Assembly: GCF_003732225.1 (NCBI RefSeq) | Contig: NZ_MOBJ01000016.1 | Span: 62,001 to 126,000, forward strand | From: Pseudomonas brassicacearum | Lineage (GTDB): Bacteria; Pseudomonadota; Gammaproteobacteria; Pseudomonadales; Pseudomonadaceae | Direction of reading: 5' to 3' | Length of the DNA: 64,000 nt | In this document: piece after piece, positions 52,454-61,476 of the stretch | How positions within the stretch are numbered: the stretch's first letter is position 1 | How the letters are laid out: each line of letters begins with the position of its first letter | The notes under the pieces: generated by a model | Database searches by the model: none | What the model saw: the letters and a program-made list of their open reading frames with translations, nothing else | What the model was told of the DNA's origin: nothing | Made by a program: the position numbers and the translations under genes

Positions 52454-52961
52454 CCAGGGTCTGCGGCTGGCCGGGATACCAGACCAGCCGCTCGGCCGCC
52501 GGATTCTGTTCTTCTACCTGAAACCCCAGCGCCAGATAATGCTGGCGCGCATGAGGGTTGCTGGCCCAGACCACCGTCGCCACCGGGCAACGCACCTGTT
52601 CGGCGGCTTTTTGCACACCTTGCAGCACCGTACGGCCATAGCCCTTGCCTCGGGCCGCCGGAATGAACGCCAGGTACAGGACGCGAATTTCATTACTGCC
52701 AAACTCGGCGCTCAAGGCACCAATCGGGGTGTCGAGCTTCTCGACCACATAGTGCATCGCGTTGGGGAAGCGTTCCCCGGAGCCCTGCTCCTGCACCTGA
52801 AACTGCTGGGCGATGACCTCCTCGACCAGCTCGCGCTCGCCGTCGATCCATTGCAGATCGGGGCGAGCCGCATGATAGAGGCTTTCCAGAAACGGCCCGT
52901 CAGTCGTCCGCGACGGGCGCACCACCAAACCGTCGGCGGTATTGGCTTTGTTGTTCAGCAT
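52446..52961 (-). CDS. GNAT-family N-acetyltransferase
   Basis: This 171-residue acetyltransferase shows motif A at IRVLYLAFIPAARGKGYGRT (RGKGYG binds acetyl-CoA) and a C-terminal part ASNPHARQHYLALGFQVEEQ. The start at 52961 (MLNNKANTADGLVVRPSRTT) has AAGGAG seven bases upstream. It is the last gene of the HlyD operon (16 bases after the M50-HlyD stop), and its substrate could be a protein or amine. A role in modifying the exported protein is possible. Confidence 0.87.
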   Translation of the reverse strand: MLNNKANTADGLVVRPSRTTDGPFLESLYHAARPDLQWIDGERELVEEVIAQQFQVQEQGSGERFPNAMHYVVEKLDTPIGALSAEFGSNEIRVLYLAFIPAARGKGYGRTVLQGVQKAAEQVRCPVATVVWASNPHARQHYLALGFQVEEQNPAAERLVWYPGQPQTLVS

Positions 52962-52977
52962 CGTGATTCTCCTTGCT

Positions 52978-55074
52978 CTAAAAACCACTCTCCCTCACGC
53001 CCAACGCCGCCAATCGGCGCCAGGCGGTGCCCAGCAATGATTCACTGCGCCCCTGCAATACCACCACGCCGCGCAATGGCTGCACCGGGGTGACAATGCC
53101 GTCGAGCACCTTGAGCCGCACCGCGTATTGCGCCTGCACGGGCTCGGCGCGCTGGCTCTGATCGCGGCGTACGGCGATCGGTCCGTGGTGGTCGGAGGTC
53201 AACGCTTCCTGTTCGACCACCGCCGCACCATTGGTGTCGACTTCCGTCAGCTCGACCGCCACTGCCGGGTGCATCGGGTCCTCGGCGATAAACCGCCCCG
53301 TCGCACCCGGTGCAACCCGCCACAGTTCGGATTCGGCCAGATAACCACGCAGTCGCGCGCCCTCTTCGACGACCCGAACCAGGGTGTCTTTGGGCGACAA
53401 CCAGCGGCCAACGGCCAGTTGCGGCAACAGGTCGCGCACCTGGCCGGCCTGAGGCGCCCGCAGCAACAGGCGTTCGCGTTGCGCCGCCAAACCGCGATAC
53501 TCGGCCACCGCTTCCGCCAGCCGTTGTTCGACGATGCCCACATCGGCGGCGGTTTCGCTGCGTCCCGCCTGACGGCGCATCTGCAATTGCTGGATCTCGA
53601 TTTCCCGACGCACAATGGCCTGACGCGAGTCCAGGTCCGGCGACTCCAGCTCAATCAGCACATCACCCTGAGCGACGACCTGCCCGTCACTGACATTCAG
53701 CTGTTTGACCCGTGCCGCCACCGGCGCATGCAAGGCACTGACGCGGCCAGCCTCTAACATGCTCGGCAATTCGACCGCGCTGCGCCACGGCAGCACCAGC
53801 ACGACAATCAGCGTCAGCAACCCCAAACCACTGAGCAACGCCCGCGGCGCATGGGCCTGTTCGCGGCGGCTCCACCATTCGCGCCACTCGCGCACAATCG
53901 GCAGGAAGATGAACCACACCAGCTCAACCATCATCAGGAAGATCCCCAACAACTTGAAGAACAGGTGATACACCGCCAACGCAATCCCGAAAAACAGCAC
54001 CGCACGCCACAGCCACGAGCCGTATCCCCACCACAGCAAACGCCGCTGCATCGCCGGCGACCAGGGCTCCGGCGCCGGTTCGCCATAGCCGAACAACGCC
54101 TCGCGCAATCGCCAGCGACACAAGGCGAATGCCCGGCCCTGAAGGTTGTCGACCTCCCAGAAGTCGCTGAGCAAAAAATAACCATCGAAGCGCATGAACG
54201 GGTTCAGGTTGACCGCAAGCGTAGTGAGCCAGGTGGCGCTGGCGAGCATGAACGCCGCCGTACGCACCGGTCCGTCCGGCAACAGTGACCAGGCGAGTAA
54301 GGCGATACACGCCAGCAGCAACTCGGCGAGCACCCCGCCGGCACCGATCAGCAAGCGCGCGCGACGATCATTGACCCGCCAGGCGTCGCTGACGTCGGTG
54401 TAAAACATCGGCAGCAACACCATGAAGGCCACGCCCATGCTCTGCACCCGGCAGCCGGCGCGCTTGGCCATGAAGGCATGGCCGAACTCGTGGCAGAGCT
54501 TGGCGAAGAACAGCGCCACCCCAAACGCCAACGCGCCGCCAAGGCTGAACAAGTGCGGGAACGTCGCAATAAACCGCTGCCAGTCCCGCGACACCAGAAA
54601 CACGCCCAGGCCCAGGGTCAGCGGCAAGCCATAGCGCAACGCACCGGGGCCAAAACGCGCGAGCCATGGCCACGCGCGATTGAGGAAAGCGTCCGGGCGC
54701 CACAGCGGAATCCGGAAGAACAGGTATTGGTGCAGCAAGATTTGCCAGACACTCTGACGTTGCGCGGCGGCCTTGATGCCATAACTGGCGCGCTGTTGCG
54801 GGTCGAGGGCGGAGATCAGGTCGTGGGCGCGCAAAAAACTCAGCAACTGCTCAAGCTCCGTGACGTCCAGCGGCAAGCCCGGTTCGCGATTGGCGGCGCT
54901 CAGTACTTGCTCGGGATCGCCCAAAGACCAATGACGCAGCAAGCGCATGGCGGCTGCACCGAGTTTGAAGTAGCGCCCGCGTAGCGGGTCGGCCAAGGTC
55001 CAGCGCGGCGACCCGTCCAGCGCCGGAGCGGCCATCTGCAACTGTAAATCGGCACGCAGGCTGGGCAATCTCAT
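52978..55074 (-). CDS. Fusion of PqqD-like domain, M50 site-2-type protease and HlyD-type adaptor
   Basis: This is a 698-residue protein. Residues about 25-90 (WTLADPLRGRYFKLGAAAMR...LEQLLSFLRAHDLI) have the pattern of a PqqD-like winged helix that binds leader peptides in RiPP systems. The membrane region holds HEFGH (195-199) and NPFMRFDGY (292-300), the zinc motifs of M50 intramembrane proteases. Residues about 425-620 form a HlyD-like lipoyl/coiled-coil adaptor (LEAGRVSALHAPVAARVKQL; LLRAPQAGQVRDLL). The TAG of the preceding gene directly abuts its ATG. It could recognise, cleave and pass on an exported protein. Confidence 0.85.
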   Translation of the reverse strand: MRLPSLRADLQLQMAAPALDGSPRWTLADPLRGRYFKLGAAAMRLLRHWSLGDPEQVLSAANREPGLPLDVTELEQLLSFLRAHDLISALDPQQRASYGIKAAAQRQSVWQILLHQYLFFRIPLWRPDAFLNRAWPWLARFGPGALRYGLPLTLGLGVFLVSRDWQRFIATFPHLFSLGGALAFGVALFFAKLCHEFGHAFMAKRAGCRVQSMGVAFMVLLPMFYTDVSDAWRVNDRRARLLIGAGGVLAELLLACIALLAWSLLPDGPVRTAAFMLASATWLTTLAVNLNPFMRFDGYFLLSDFWEVDNLQGRAFALCRWRLREALFGYGEPAPEPWSPAMQRRLLWWGYGSWLWRAVLFFGIALAVYHLFFKLLGIFLMMVELVWFIFLPIVREWREWWSRREQAHAPRALLSGLGLLTLIVVLVLPWRSAVELPSMLEAGRVSALHAPVAARVKQLNVSDGQVVAQGDVLIELESPDLDSRQAIVRREIEIQQLQMRRQAGRSETAADVGIVEQRLAEAVAEYRGLAAQRERLLLRAPQAGQVRDLLPQLAVGRWLSPKDTLVRVVEEGARLRGYLAESELWRVAPGATGRFIAEDPMHPAVAVELTEVDTNGAAVVEQEALTSDHHGPIAVRRDQSQRAEPVQAQYAVRLKVLDGIVTPVQPLRGVVVLQGRSESLLGTAWRRLAALGVRESGF

Positions 55075-56394
55075 CTAGAGACCTACGCTTTGGCGCAAAC
55101 CGGCCAGCGGCTTGCGCAACAGGTACAGCGCCAATGGCGCGCGATCCCCGAAGATTTTCGCCGTACCGCGCAAGCCGATACGCGGCGGCGCGGTCTCGAA
55201 ACTGGCGTCAAGCCGATACGCCAACTGGCCGCCGGCCGTCGGTTGCGCTTCGTAAGCCGAGCGTTCGAGTCTGGCCGAATGCCGTTGCAACGGATCGCTA
55301 TCAAGAAACAGCGCCACCTGCGCGCCCGGTTCCAATGCAATCGCATCGCCGATCGCCAGTTCGATACGCAATTCCGCCTGGTTCGGGTCAGCGATTTCCA
55401 TCAGCCGCTCGCCGGTCTGCACCGGTTTGCCGGTCCAGCGTTCGGCGTCGGCGAACACCGCAATGCCGTCGCGCTCGGCACGCACTTCGCTACGTTTGAG
55501 CAGCTCGCGGGCGTAATCGCGCTCGGCGCGTTTCTGCTCGACGCGTGCGGCCAGCAAATCAATTTTCGAACTCGATTCGGCGTCGGCAAAGGCGCGCTGG
55601 GCATTGGCCTTGAGCTCAGCTTGCGCCACGCCCAAGGCACGGTCGGCGACATCGGCCTGAGCTTTGAGCGTGGTGCCTTCGAAACGCAACAACAGGTCGC
55701 CGGTCTTCACGCTCTGGTTAGGTTTGACCAAAAACTCGGCGATCACCCCGTCCAGCGGCGCCGTCACCACCCGACCGCCGAGTGGCACGACCTCAGCCGG
55801 CGCCAACACCGACTGGCGTACCGGGATCAACAAGCCCAGCACCAGCAGCGCCGCCAAGGCGAGTTGGCGTTTGCGGGTCCAGCGCAGGCGCCACGGTTGA
55901 CGCGGTTGTAGCGCCAGCCAGGCGTGGCTGAAGGTGTCGCCCAATTGCGACAACAGCACTTGCTCGGACGGGTTCCAAGGAACATCGCGAGCCAGCCACA
56001 AACCGCCGAACACCTGGCCCTGGCGATCAATCAACGGCAGCCAGAACACCTGCGCTGCCGAAAGACTGTGCCAGTCGGCCTGAATCGGCCCGCTCAACGA
56101 TGTGGCCGGTATGACTCGCGCCTGTTTCACCAGGTCGAGCTTGAACAACTGCACCACCGCTTGCTCGACGAACGCTACAAACGGCGCATTCGGCTCCACG
56201 GCACTGACACCGGTGATCGCCCGCACCTTGCCGGCGATCAACAGCGCCGCATGGCGAAAGCCGAACAAGGATTGGCCGTCATTGGCCAGGCTGTAGGCCA
56301 GTTGTTCGGTATTGCGGGCGGCGCGAGTCTGGCGCTCCAACTCCAGAAAGCGCGCGAAGACCTGCTCGGCGCCGCCGGCGACGGGCGCGTTCAC
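55075..56394 (-). CDS. HlyD-type adaptor with N-terminal GAF-like domain
   Basis: This 439-residue protein has residues about 20-165 that look like a GAF-type domain (AYSLANDGQSLFGFRHAALL; FWLPLIDRQGQVFGGLWLAR). A membrane helix (about 180-198) follows, then an HlyD-type periplasmic part (VTAPLDGVIAEFLVKPNQSV, helical hairpin about 255-305, RAERDGIAVFADAERWTGKP). A cytoplasmic sensory domain on an adaptor is unusual. It overlaps the upstream adaptor gene by four bases and abuts the M50-HlyD gene. Confidence 0.82.
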   Translation of the reverse strand: MNAPVAGGAEQVFARFLELERQTRAARNTEQLAYSLANDGQSLFGFRHAALLIAGKVRAITGVSAVEPNAPFVAFVEQAVVQLFKLDLVKQARVIPATSLSGPIQADWHSLSAAQVFWLPLIDRQGQVFGGLWLARDVPWNPSEQVLLSQLGDTFSHAWLALQPRQPWRLRWTRKRQLALAALLVLGLLIPVRQSVLAPAEVVPLGGRVVTAPLDGVIAEFLVKPNQSVKTGDLLLRFEGTTLKAQADVADRALGVAQAELKANAQRAFADAESSSKIDLLAARVEQKRAERDYARELLKRSEVRAERDGIAVFADAERWTGKPVQTGERLMEIADPNQAELRIELAIGDAIALEPGAQVALFLDSDPLQRHSARLERSAYEAQPTAGGQLAYRLDASFETAPPRIGLRGTAKIFGDRAPLALYLLRKPLAGLRQSVGL

Positions 56395-57173
56395 TTGAAC
56401 TCCGCGAAGCGCGCCGTGCCGCTCATCCCAGCCAGCAAACCGCTGGCGTTGGGCAGCGTTGCGACCAACAGCAGGGTCTGACTGCCTTCATCGATCCGCG
56501 CACCGAGACGCTTGACCGTGGCATCGAGTGGCTGGCCGGTTTCATCGGGAATGAAGCTGAAAGTCTGCCCGGGCTTGAGTTTGCCCATCCAGCGCGAGGG
56601 CACCAGCAGGTGGATTTCCAGGCTGCGGTTGTCGACGATGTCCAGCAGCGGCGCACCGGCGGCAACGCTTTCATAGCGCTGAACCTTGCGTTCGACGACC
56701 TGGCCGTCAAACGGTGCGACCACGCTGCAGCGTTTGACCTGAACCTGATAAACCTGAGATTGCGCCTGGGTTTCGCTGAGTTTGGCTTCGGCTCGCGCCA
56801 CTTCAAAGCGCCCGACCGAGTTCAACGCCGCGAGCTGTTTGTTGTGGGCCAACTCTTCGCCGGCACCACGGTTGGCGGCCTGCGACGCATTGAGCTGAGC
56901 TTGATAGGCCGAGCAATCGAAACGCGCCAGAGTGTCGCCCTTTTTGAAGGATTCACCTTCGCTGAACGGCAACTCGACAATTCTGCCGGACAGTTCACTG
57001 GCAAGTACTGCTTGATCGCGAGCGCGCAACACACCGCGTGCTTCACTACTGGTTGCGGCATGACTGCCTGTGGTGCTGCTTTCCAGCAGCGGATCGTCTG
57101 GCACGGGGGTTTGCGCCTGTGCCACGCCTGCCAGCCCGATCAAACCTAAAGCCAAACCACGAAAGCGCTGCAT
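56391..57173 (-). CDS. HlyD/RND-type periplasmic adaptor
   Basis: This 260-residue protein has a signal peptide ending GVAQAQ (about 21). The lipoyl motif lies in VLASELSGRIVELPFSEGES, a hairpin at about 90-140 (NASQAANRGAGEELAHNKQL), and the second lipoyl half has VVAPFDGQVVERKVQRYESV. It is the first gene of the four-gene operon (this gene, GAF-HlyD, M50-HlyD, GNAT). It lacks the N-terminal membrane helix of HlyD and is more like an RND periplasmic adaptor. Confidence 0.88.
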   Translation of the reverse strand: MQRFRGLALGLIGLAGVAQAQTPVPDDPLLESSTTGSHAATSSEARGVLRARDQAVLASELSGRIVELPFSEGESFKKGDTLARFDCSAYQAQLNASQAANRGAGEELAHNKQLAALNSVGRFEVARAEAKLSETQAQSQVYQVQVKRCSVVAPFDGQVVERKVQRYESVAAGAPLLDIVDNRSLEIHLLVPSRWMGKLKPGQTFSFIPDETGQPLDATVKRLGARIDEGSQTLLLVATLPNASGLLAGMSGTARFAEFK

Positions 57174-57336
57174 AGCCGTGTCTCCCTGACAGATGAGCGG
57201 AGTCTAAGACAGCTTCGACAAGCGTCAAGCAATTAGCCATCACTGCCCGAAATTGCGGCTCGGCATTGCTAAATTGAGACCAGCGCGCGGTATGATCGCG
57301 GCCTCGATTTCAGCGTTTGCGGATTAAGGACAATTC

Positions 57337-59505
57337 ATGCGTATCGGTCTTCTGTCGCCCCTCGTTCTGGCACTTGCCACAACCTGTGCACTCCCGGCCC
57401 ACGCCAGCTACGATCAGGACGCCTGCACGCCTGAACTGTCGCTCAGCGGTGACGGCCACTGCAATAACGTGCCGTTCCTCAACCCCGGCAACGACAGTCG
57501 CGCCAATTTGCGCTTGTTGCTCTCGGATCAGGGCGCACTGGCGCTGAACCCGGCACCGCTGAGTGATTTCGAGCGTGAAGCCGGTTACGGCCCGGTGCCG
57601 TTCGACCTTGCACGTCTCGACTCACCTTCAGCGCCTGCACCGACGCCACCCCCTGAAACGACCCCGGTTTCAGTACTCGATGAGCCACTGCGCCAACTCG
57701 GCATCAGCCGTGAAGCCTCGACCATTGCCGGCGATCAGTTCATCGAAGGCGAAGGCAGCCGCTGCCGCAGCAACAGTACAGAAAGCGCCGCAGCGTTCCT
57801 CGCGCAACTGCTGAAAACCACTCAGCTGCCCGCCGAAGAACGTCAAAGCCTGGCGCAAAGCCGCCTCCAGATGCTTGCCGCGTGCAGTTGGGAAACCGAT
57901 CAGCTGAACAGCCTGTTACCCGCTTCAATCACCTCGGAACCGGGCAAGGCCTTCCTCACGTACCTGCGCGGTGCGGCGCAGTTCTATGGCGGCCAGTTCG
58001 CCGAGGCAACACAAACCTTCGCCAGCCTGAACCACAGTGATCAACCCTGGCTCAAGGAAACCGCGCTGTACATGGCGGCGCGCATTGCGCTCAACGCGGC
58101 CCAGCAAAACGCTTTCGACGAGATGGGTCTACCGACGCTCGAGCATGTGGATAACGCGAACCTGCAATTGGCCGAAAGCGGTTTCGAGACTTATCTGAAA
58201 ACTTATCCACAGGGCGAGTACAGTGCGTCGGCCAAAGGCCTGATCCGCCGAGTGCACTGGCTGGCCGGCGAGGATCAGAAACTCGCCGACGACTACGCCT
58301 GGCAACTCACCCAGGCCAGCGACGCCCAGCGCAACAAAACCCTGCCGGAACTGGTGGAAGAGGTCGACAGCAAACTGCTGACCCAACCGGACAATGGCAT
58401 TCAGGCGCCACTGCTGCTGGCGGTCAAAGACTTGCTGAGCATTGGCACTTACCAGACGCCTTTCAACCTCAAGGCGCTGCAAGCGCAAAAAGCCCTGTTC
58501 GCCGAGCAACCGGCACTCTACGACTACCTGCAAGCGGCGGTGTTGCTGCACCTCGAGAAAAATCCCGAGCAGGCACTGAAAGTCCTCCCGAGCAGCGTCC
58601 CGAACAACCTCGACTACCTTGCCTTCAGCCAGCAGATGCTGCGCGGCATCGCCCTGCATGAACAGCAGAAATGGCCGGAAGCTGAAGCCCTGTGGCTGGA
58701 GTTGCTGGCCAAGGTCAAACAACCGTTGCAGCGCGAACAGGTCGAACTGGCGCTGGCTTTCAACTACGAGCTCAGCCAGCGACTCGGCAAAGTGTTCGCC
58801 GCCGACTCACCGATCAAGACCCCCGCCGTGCGCTATCGCCTACAACGGCGGGTGGCCGACGCGCCACTGCTGCGTCAGCAATTCAACCAGGGCGCAGACG
58901 CCACCGAGCGCAACAGTGCGCTGTTCGTGTTGCTCTACAAGGAGTTGCTGCGCAGCCAGTACGCCGAGTTTGCCGAAGACTTCAAACAGCTGCCGGCCGA
59001 GCCGTCGACGGACAAACTCGGTGTGAGCATTGGCTATTTCTACAGCACCGGCCAACCGCTGACGATGTTCCGCTGGCAGGGCGACAAGGCTGAATCGGGT
59101 TACCACTGCCCGAGCATCGCCGAGATTGCTGCGACTCTTCAGGCGGACGGCAAAACCCCCAAAGGCCTGAACTGCCTGGGCGAGTTTATCCTGCGCAATG
59201 ACCTTGATAGTGCACCGCTGGAAGCCAAACCCAATAAATCCGAACTCGGCGCCACGGCGTCACCGTTCAAAGGCGAGATTTACTCCCGACACGACGGTTA
59301 TCGCCAGGTCATCGACAACGCCAAAGCGCCGAAGGAAGACCGCGCTTACGCTCTGTTCCGCGCCATCAACTGCTATGCGCCCTCGGGCAATAACAGCTGC
59401 GGCGGCAAAGACGTCGAACCCGCTGTACGCAAGGCCTGGTTCCGCCAGTTGAAAAGCGGTTTTGCCGACACCCAGTGGGGCAAATCGCTGCAGTACTACT
59501 GGTAA
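57337..59505 (+). CDS. Large secreted protein with TPR-like helical repeats
   Basis: This 722-residue protein has a signal peptide (MRIGLLSPLVLALATTCALP, cleavage near HAS). A linker rich in Pro (about 95-112) precedes a mainly helical body with TPR-like stretches (FYGGQFAEATQTFASLNHSD; LAESGFETYLKTYPQGEYSA). Four Cys occur in the first 60 residues and others near the C-terminus. I do not recognise the family. It is divergent from the HlyD operon (163 bases between) and followed after three bases by a DUF3142 gene. A periplasmic or outer-membrane assembly function is possible. Confidence 0.75.
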   Translation: MRIGLLSPLVLALATTCALPAHASYDQDACTPELSLSGDGHCNNVPFLNPGNDSRANLRLLLSDQGALALNPAPLSDFEREAGYGPVPFDLARLDSPSAPAPTPPPETTPVSVLDEPLRQLGISREASTIAGDQFIEGEGSRCRSNSTESAAAFLAQLLKTTQLPAEERQSLAQSRLQMLAACSWETDQLNSLLPASITSEPGKAFLTYLRGAAQFYGGQFAEATQTFASLNHSDQPWLKETALYMAARIALNAAQQNAFDEMGLPTLEHVDNANLQLAESGFETYLKTYPQGEYSASAKGLIRRVHWLAGEDQKLADDYAWQLTQASDAQRNKTLPELVEEVDSKLLTQPDNGIQAPLLLAVKDLLSIGTYQTPFNLKALQAQKALFAEQPALYDYLQAAVLLHLEKNPEQALKVLPSSVPNNLDYLAFSQQMLRGIALHEQQKWPEAEALWLELLAKVKQPLQREQVELALAFNYELSQRLGKVFAADSPIKTPAVRYRLQRRVADAPLLRQQFNQGADATERNSALFVLLYKELLRSQYAEFAEDFKQLPAEPSTDKLGVSIGYFYSTGQPLTMFRWQGDKAESGYHCPSIAEIAATLQADGKTPKGLNCLGEFILRNDLDSAPLEAKPNKSELGATASPFKGEIYSRHDGYRQVIDNAKAPKEDRAYALFRAINCYAPSGNNSCGGKDVEPAVRKAWFRQLKSGFADTQWGKSLQYYW

Positions 59506-59508
59506 TCC

Positions 59509-60225
59509 ATGAGGGATTTTCTGCAAGGCCTGGCGCTGCTCGCACTGCTGGTCAGCACCCCGGCCTTTGCGGTGGTCGACGCCCGCGACTACAACGCCTT
59601 TTGGCTGTGGAGCGGAGTCAACACGCAACCGGTGCTGGCCCAGGCGAAAACCTTGTACGTGCTGCAAGGACAGATCAGCGAATCACGCCGCACGCCACAG
59701 CGTGGTGTGCGCTTCATCGCCCAAGGCATCGCCATCCCGCGCCTGACTCAGGGCGAGGTCTGGGTGACCTACCGCGCCCACACCCTGCGCTGGCCGGAAC
59801 CGGTCTATCAGCAATTGCTGGGGCAAGTTCAGCGCTGGCAACAGGCGGGCAACCCGGTGGTCGGTATCCAGATCGACTTCGACGCCCGCACCCGCTACCT
59901 CGACGAATACGTCAGCTTCCTCAAAGACCTGCGCCAACGCCTGCCCGCCCACTATCGCCTGAGCATCACCGGCCTGATGGACTGGAGCAGCCACGCCGAT
60001 CCGCAGGTGATCGGCCAGCTCAAAGGCGTGGTCGACGAAGTGGTGGTGCAAACCTACCAGGGCCGCCACAGCATCCCCAACTACGCCGCCTACCTGCCGA
60101 GGCTCAATAGACTCGGCTTGCCGTTCAAGGTCGGGCTGATTCAGGGTGGGGATTGGGAGGAGCCGGGGTATTTGAAGGACAGTGAGTGGTTTCGTGGGTA
60201 TGTGGTGTTTTTGCAGAATCGGTAG
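59509..60225 (+). CDS. DUF3142 family periplasmic protein
   Basis: This 238-residue protein starts MRDFLQGLALLALLVSTPAF, a signal peptide ending AFA. The rest fits DUF3142, a TIM-barrel-like family: PVVGIQIDFDARTRYLDEYV (Asp motif), HYRLSITGLMDWSSH and VDEVVVQTYQGRHSIPNYAA. A glycoside-hydrolase-like role has been suggested from fold; substrate unknown. It follows the 722-residue gene by three bases, so they are co-transcribed. Confidence 0.85.
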   Translation: MRDFLQGLALLALLVSTPAFAVVDARDYNAFWLWSGVNTQPVLAQAKTLYVLQGQISESRRTPQRGVRFIAQGIAIPRLTQGEVWVTYRAHTLRWPEPVYQQLLGQVQRWQQAGNPVVGIQIDFDARTRYLDEYVSFLKDLRQRLPAHYRLSITGLMDWSSHADPQVIGQLKGVVDEVVVQTYQGRHSIPNYAAYLPRLNRLGLPFKVGLIQGGDWEEPGYLKDSEWFRGYVVFLQNR

Positions 60226-60506
60226 GGTGGCTATATGGCACGAACGCAACTGTAATACGGGCTCATAAAACCGAGTTCATTGTGACTTGACGCCAATGGC
60301 CTGCTAAGGCAAAAACAACCACCAGCGGGTGCTGGAGTGTCGGCCATCCCCGCAACATCTCTTTGTCAGGTAGCAGTTGACGTCAGTGTCAACTCGACTT
60401 AGCATCGGCCCCACTACTCAACCCCGTACGCAGTGATTCAGTTCGCTGGCAGTTGGGGTGAAAAAACCGGCTCCGGCCGGTTTTTTCGTTTCCAGGGATT
60501 GGAATT
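60226..60506. other. Gene-free stretch after the DUF3142 gene
   Basis: About 280 bases contain no frame I can support. The only clear element is the terminator at 60461-60486. Confidence 0.5.
60461..60486. terminator. Bidirectional terminator
   Basis: AAAAAACCGG-CTCCGG-CCGGTTTTTT gives a stem with A- and T-runs, so it can stop transcription from the DUF3142 side and from the transporter operon on the other strand. Confidence 0.85.
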
Positions 60507-60662
60507 GTGCGCACAGCTTTCTTCGTCGACGGTTACAACCTTTTCTATGGCCTGCTGGCGGGTACTGCTAGCCGCGATCAAGCGCTACCGTCAGCGCTGC
60601 ATCCCCCAACGCTTCACCGTCACTCGCTCCAGAGTGTCGAACACCAGGTTCTCCACCAGTAA
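60507..60662 (+). pseudogene. Truncated NYN-domain nuclease gene (first ~20 codons)
   Basis: From a GTG at 60507 the frame reads MRTAFFVDGYNLFYGLLAGT, the opening of NYN-domain ribonuclease-like proteins (the DGYN motif holds a catalytic Asp). After that it runs on to a TAA at 60662 without resemblance, overlapping the end of the permease gene on the other strand. The body of the gene is missing, which points to a deletion or insertion breakpoint near 60567. Confidence 0.65.
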
Positions 60663-61457
60663 TCCGATGAGGATCACCACCGCCAGCCCGGCGAACACCT
60701 TGTCGGTGTACAACTCGTTGCGGTTCTGGAAGATGTACCAGCCCAAGCCACCCTTGCCACTGGTGGCGCCGAACACCAGTTCAGCGGCGATCAGTGTGCG
60801 CCAGGCGAAAGCCCAGCCGATTTTCAACCCTGCGAGGATCGACGGCAGCGCCGCAGGGATCAGGATGAACAGCACAAACCGGATGCCCTTCAGGCCGTAG
60901 TTGCGACCGGCCATGCGCAAGGTTTCCGAGACCCCGAGAAACCCGGCGTAAGTGTTCAAGGCCAGAGCCCAGAGCACCGAATGCACCAGCACGAAAATCA
61001 GGCTGTTCTGCCCCAACCCGAACCACAGCAGTGCCAACGGCAACAAGGCAATCGCCGGCAATGGGTTGAACATCGAGGTCAGGGTGCTCAGCAAGTCGCG
61101 TCCGAACCGGGTCGACACGGCCAGCGTGGTCAAGGCAAATGCCAGGACGATACCGATCAGATACCCCTTGAGCAGCACCACCAGCGAAATCCCGACCTTG
61201 CCCAGCAACTCGCCACTGAGTAGTCCGTCGTACAGCGCATGGCCGGTTTGCAGAAAGCTCGGCAGTAACAGGTCATTGTTTTGATAGCGGGCGACGGCTT
61301 CCCAGAGCAGCGCCAGCAGTATCAGGATCAGACTTTTACGCAACCAGCCCTGTTGCCAGAGACGCTGACCAAGAGGCAGTTCGCGCTCCAGCGCAACGCT
61401 CGACAGGGGCTGCAACTCAACTTCGTATTCTTGACGCACAGGTGATGAATGGCTCAT
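60591..61457 (-). CDS. ABC transporter permease (sulfonate/alkyl-sulfate type)
   Basis: This 288-residue inner-membrane permease of the SsuC/TauC/AtsB group starts MSHSSPVRQEYEVELQPLSS (GGAGGA upstream). It has about six helices and an EAA-type loop (GVSETLRMAGRNYGLKGIRF). It ends LERVTVKRWGMQR. It lies 19 bases after the ATPase gene. With the binding protein and a TauD-like oxygenase, it probably imports an organosulfur compound such as an alkyl sulfate or sulfonate. Confidence 0.9.
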   Translation of the reverse strand: MSHSSPVRQEYEVELQPLSSVALERELPLGQRLWQQGWLRKSLILILLALLWEAVARYQNNDLLLPSFLQTGHALYDGLLSGELLGKVGISLVVLLKGYLIGIVLAFALTTLAVSTRFGRDLLSTLTSMFNPLPAIALLPLALLWFGLGQNSLIFVLVHSVLWALALNTYAGFLGVSETLRMAGRNYGLKGIRFVLFILIPAALPSILAGLKIGWAFAWRTLIAAELVFGATSGKGGLGWYIFQNRNELYTDKVFAGLAVVILIGLLVENLVFDTLERVTVKRWGMQR

Positions 61458-61476
61458 CGGGCATTCCTCCAGCCGC

